Origin: Desulfocapsa sp.
Lineage (GTDB): Bacteria > Desulfobacterota > Desulfobulbia > Desulfobulbales > Desulfocapsaceae
Assembly: GCA_020717935.1 (NCBI GenBank)
Contig: DYDK01000101.1
Coordinates: 1 to 6,428, forward strand
Direction: 5' to 3'
Length of the DNA: 6,428 nt
The translations under genes and the position numbers were made by a program. Below, one piece after another: positions 4,573 to 6,428 of this stretch. Each line of letters opens with the position of its first letter. Positions within the stretch are counted from its first letter, which is position 1. The notes under the pieces are model-generated. The model ran no database searches and was not told the origin of the DNA. It worked only from the letters and a program-made list of their open reading frames with translations.

Positions 4573-6282
4573 ATGATCAGTATTGCCACACTCGGACCCG
4601 AGGGTTCAGATGGGTGTCAGGCTGCTCATCAGTATGCCCATGATGCCAGCCTTCATCTTTATAACCGAATTCCTGATGTCATTAACGCCTTTATCTGTGA
4701 GACCAGTGATCTGGCCATCATTCCTATTTACAATACCCGTGAAGGCGAGATTAAAGAGTATTTTCGTCTTATGGAGCAACTGGAAAACGGTTACTGGATA
4801 GACAACATTGTCCTGCCTATCCATCTCTCCCTGGGGGGGCTGCAGCAACAACACGGAGAAAAGAGCACGATAAAGGTTATTGTTGGCAGGGGCTCGGTAT
4901 TCCGCCAATGCGAGGATTATATCGCCGAAAACTATTCTGAAGCCACCCTGATGACGGTTCAGGATATTGACACAGCTTTGGCCGACATCAAGGATCGCCA
5001 GCTCTTTGATCATGCCGTCATCGAGTCGGAAGAAATGCTGGGGCGTCACGGTCTTGAGGTGCTGGCTCGTGAGGTGGTTCCCCATAATCGCACCCGTTTT
5101 GCCATTCTTGGCTCCAATCTTGCCAGTCAGACCGGTTATGATGCTACTGCCATTATCACCCGTCCCTTAAAAGATCGAGTGGGCATACTGGTTGATATCC
5201 TTGGTGAGTTTACCCGTCGCGGGATCAATATTCTTGATTTGCGTTCGGAGAATGACATCAAGACTCAGAAATTGCAGATTTATATTGAAGCAGAGGGGCA
5301 TGTTGGCGACGAACGATTAAGCACAACCCTGAAACGAATCGAGGAGCATATTATCCAGGAGGAAGGTTCGCTGAAACTACTTGGCTCCTTCCCACGGGTT
5401 GATATGCGGGTCAAGAAGATCAAAACCTTTGGATTCATTGGCACCGGTGACATGAGCAGTTGGTTTGCCGAGCGGCTTGAAAATGAAGGTTACCGTACCC
5501 TGATGACCGGTCGTTCTACCACCTTGCGACCGGAAGAGATGATCCCCCAGGTGGAGGTCATTGTTATTTGCGTTCCCATTTCGGTGACGGCCGAGACTAT
5601 TCGCCAGTATGGTGGTCTGCTCCAGAGTGGGCAGGCCATGATTCTCCTGGCTGGAGAATCTGAAAATACCCTGCGAACAGCAATGGAGGTGACCGGGCCG
5701 GGTGTCGAAATTATGCTGGTGCATAATCTTTGGGGCCCGCAGGCCGTGACCATGAAGGACAAGAACGCCGCAGTGGTGCGGACCCCGCGAAGTGGCAGTT
5801 TTTGCGGTGAATTCGAGGCCTTTCTTTACAAGCACGGGGCCGACATTTTCCAGGATAATCCTAATAAGCATGATCTTCTTATGGGGGTAGGCCAGAAGTT
5901 GCCAACCATCATTTCGGTGGCCATGGCCACTGCTCTGAGAACGCATCATATTGATTGTAAAGATATTGGTAGTCACTCCACCTTGACTTCACTTTATGGT
6001 ATCCTGGCCATGGCCAGGGTGCATAATCAAAATCCCCGCACCTATGCTGAAATTATGGCTACCACTGGCGATGGCCGGAAGATCGTGCGCAGTTTTGCCG
6101 AGCATCTCTTGGCGATCATTGATCTGGCTGAGCGTGGGGAAATTAGCAAACTTTGTGATTTGATGGAAGAAAATCGTACTTATCTCACCCCTTCTTTCCT
6201 TGATGCGAGGATGAAACAGGCACGGGCAGTGGATGAAATTCTAACCAGATCGGGACGCTTGCGGGTGACAGAGGGTAGATAG
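4573..6282 (+). CDS. tyrA: Prephenate dehydratase-like / ACT / prephenate dehydrogenase fusion protein
   Basis: Three domains can be read in the 569 residues. Residues 1-180 are prephenate dehydratase-like: ATLGPEG at 5-11, a PIYNTREG stretch (51-58) where the family has PIENSxxG, VLPIHLSLGG, and the catalytic-type NRTRF (172-176). Residues about 193-275 form an ACT domain (DRVGILVDILGEFTRRGINI, ending LLGSFPR) in which the Phe-binding ESRP motif is replaced by LRSEN. Residues about 285-565 are a TyrA dehydrogenase: FIGTGDMSS (288-296) for nucleotide binding, ICVPISVT, VHNLWGP with the catalytic-type His384, and KHDLLMG (432-438). GRST (313-316) after the second strand, in place of an acidic residue, hints at NADP. 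There is no chorismate mutase domain. The dehydrogenase presumably makes 4-hydroxyphenylpyruvate or tyrosine; whether the dehydratase half works is open. A TAA 6 nt upstream fixes the ATG as start, yet no Shine-Dalgarno is visible. Confidence 0.85.
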   Translation: MISIATLGPEGSDGCQAAHQYAHDASLHLYNRIPDVINAFICETSDLAIIPIYNTREGEIKEYFRLMEQLENGYWIDNIVLPIHLSLGGLQQQHGEKSTIKVIVGRGSVFRQCEDYIAENYSEATLMTVQDIDTALADIKDRQLFDHAVIESEEMLGRHGLEVLAREVVPHNRTRFAILGSNLASQTGYDATAIITRPLKDRVGILVDILGEFTRRGINILDLRSENDIKTQKLQIYIEAEGHVGDERLSTTLKRIEEHIIQEEGSLKLLGSFPRVDMRVKKIKTFGFIGTGDMSSWFAERLENEGYRTLMTGRSTTLRPEEMIPQVEVIVICVPISVTAETIRQYGGLLQSGQAMILLAGESENTLRTAMEVTGPGVEIMLVHNLWGPQAVTMKDKNAAVVRTPRSGSFCGEFEAFLYKHGADIFQDNPNKHDLLMGVGQKLPTIISVAMATALRTHHIDCKDIGSHSTLTSLYGILAMARVHNQNPRTYAEIMATTGDGRKIVRSFAEHLLAIIDLAERGEISKLCDLMEENRTYLTPSFLDARMKQARAVDEILTRSGRLRVTEGR

Positions 6283-6285
6283 TAT

Positions 6286-6428
6286 ATGACAGAGGACAGA
6301 CAGAAAACTGGAGAAAAGAAGCAGGCCAGTAATGTGATGATGCTGGTTATTACAGACCTCGTAAACAACATGCCAAAAGCGTCATTTTTTTTGGACATTT
6401 GTTATTGGCTCTTCGCCGACCTCAACGA
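6286..6428 (+). CDS. Start of an unidentified gene, apparently interrupted by the IS
   Basis: An ATG 3 bp after the fusion gene stop opens a frame that continues to the window edge. About the first 22 codons (MTEDRQKTGEKKQ, then ASNVMMLVI) precede the IS boundary at 6353, and the rest is translated from the IS end. A GAGGG at 6271-6275 is a possible but distant ribosome site. The short spacing suggests a co-transcribed gene after tyrA whose body was displaced by the insertion, but the unique part is too short to identify. It may also be a chance frame: the surrounding TGACAGAGG occurs twice, once before the tyrA stop and once here. Confidence 0.3.
   Translation, partial: MTEDRQKTGEKKQASNVMMLVITDLVNNMPKASFFLDICYWLFADLN
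6353..6428 (-). mobile_element. Probable insertion sequence, 3' end (right copy, inverted)
   Basis: The 76 bp are identical to the reverse complement of 245-320 and so represent the same IS end pointing leftward. The element tip is at 6353 (CAGACCTC). The minus-strand bases 6428-6382 encode the same C-terminal residues VEVGEEPITNVQKK and stop as the left copy. The remainder of the element lies outside the window. Confidence 0.6.
6382..6428 (-). CDS. Transposase-like protein, extreme C-terminus (right copy, partial)
   Basis: Fifteen codons including the TGA stop at 6384-6382 on the minus strand are identical to the end of the left transposase-like gene. The upstream part is cut by the window edge. 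It is listed separately because it shows that the two copies face each other. Confidence 0.5.
   Translation of the reverse strand, partial: VEVGEEPITNVQKK

Noticed and set aside
4833..4839. Seven-base G run as a possible phase-variable tract
   Set aside because: The fusion frame is intact across it and the tract is short. Nothing suggests contingency control of a biosynthetic enzyme.
5377..5976. 199-codon minus-strand frame opposite the TyrA domain
   Set aside because: It is His- and Asn-rich, lacks domain features, and lies wholly antisense to conserved dehydrogenase motifs.
6003..6018. Perfect 16-bp palindrome CCTGGCCATGGCCAGG
   Set aside because: It lies inside the TyrA domain and encodes an ordinary LAMAR stretch; it is most likely incidental to codon choice.

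Overview
The window reads like a piece of an anaerobic bacterial chromosome. A sulfate-reducer or related Desulfobacterota member (Desulfobulbales-like) is my best guess. This is inferred from an early-cobalt (anaerobic) cobalamin gene set, an unusual prephenate dehydratase-ACT-prephenate dehydrogenase fusion, and several dispersed hairpin repeats of a type common in those genomes. No rRNA or other taxonomic marker is present, so the placement is tentative.

Layout: positions 1-320 hold the 3' part of a probable insertion sequence. The C-terminal 96 codons of a transposase-like gene are open from base 1 and are followed by 29 bp up to the element end. The last 76 bp (245-320) recur exactly, in inverted orientation, at 6353-6428. 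The roughly 6.0 kb between them is therefore bounded by two inward-facing IS ends. This could be a composite-transposon-like arrangement, or contig ends broken inside a repeat. Bases 321-628 carry no gene but three hairpin repeats.

The minus strand from 3029 to 629 is a compact, translationally coupled cobalamin operon, cbiG > cobJ/cbiH > cobC. The start of cobJ with the better Shine-Dalgarno overlaps cbiG by 76 nt and gives the methyltransferase a Cys/His-rich N-terminal tail. The product pair removes the two-carbon fragment and contracts the corrin ring. CobC later removes the phosphate in nucleotide-loop assembly.

Between 3030 and 3884 lies a long intergenic stretch. It holds an inverted-repeat element, two adjacent small hairpins and an orphan 45-codon minus-strand coding remnant that I cannot name. 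It also holds a good sigma-70 type promoter that drives a plus-strand gene for a secreted double SH3b protein (3885-4352). That gene ends at a strong intrinsic terminator.

From 4573 to 6282 a 569-residue fusion protein joins a diverged prephenate dehydratase-like domain, an ACT domain and a TyrA-type dehydrogenase, with no chorismate mutase domain. A short reading frame begins 3 bp after it and runs straight into the right-hand IS end, so a following gene may have been cut by the insertion.
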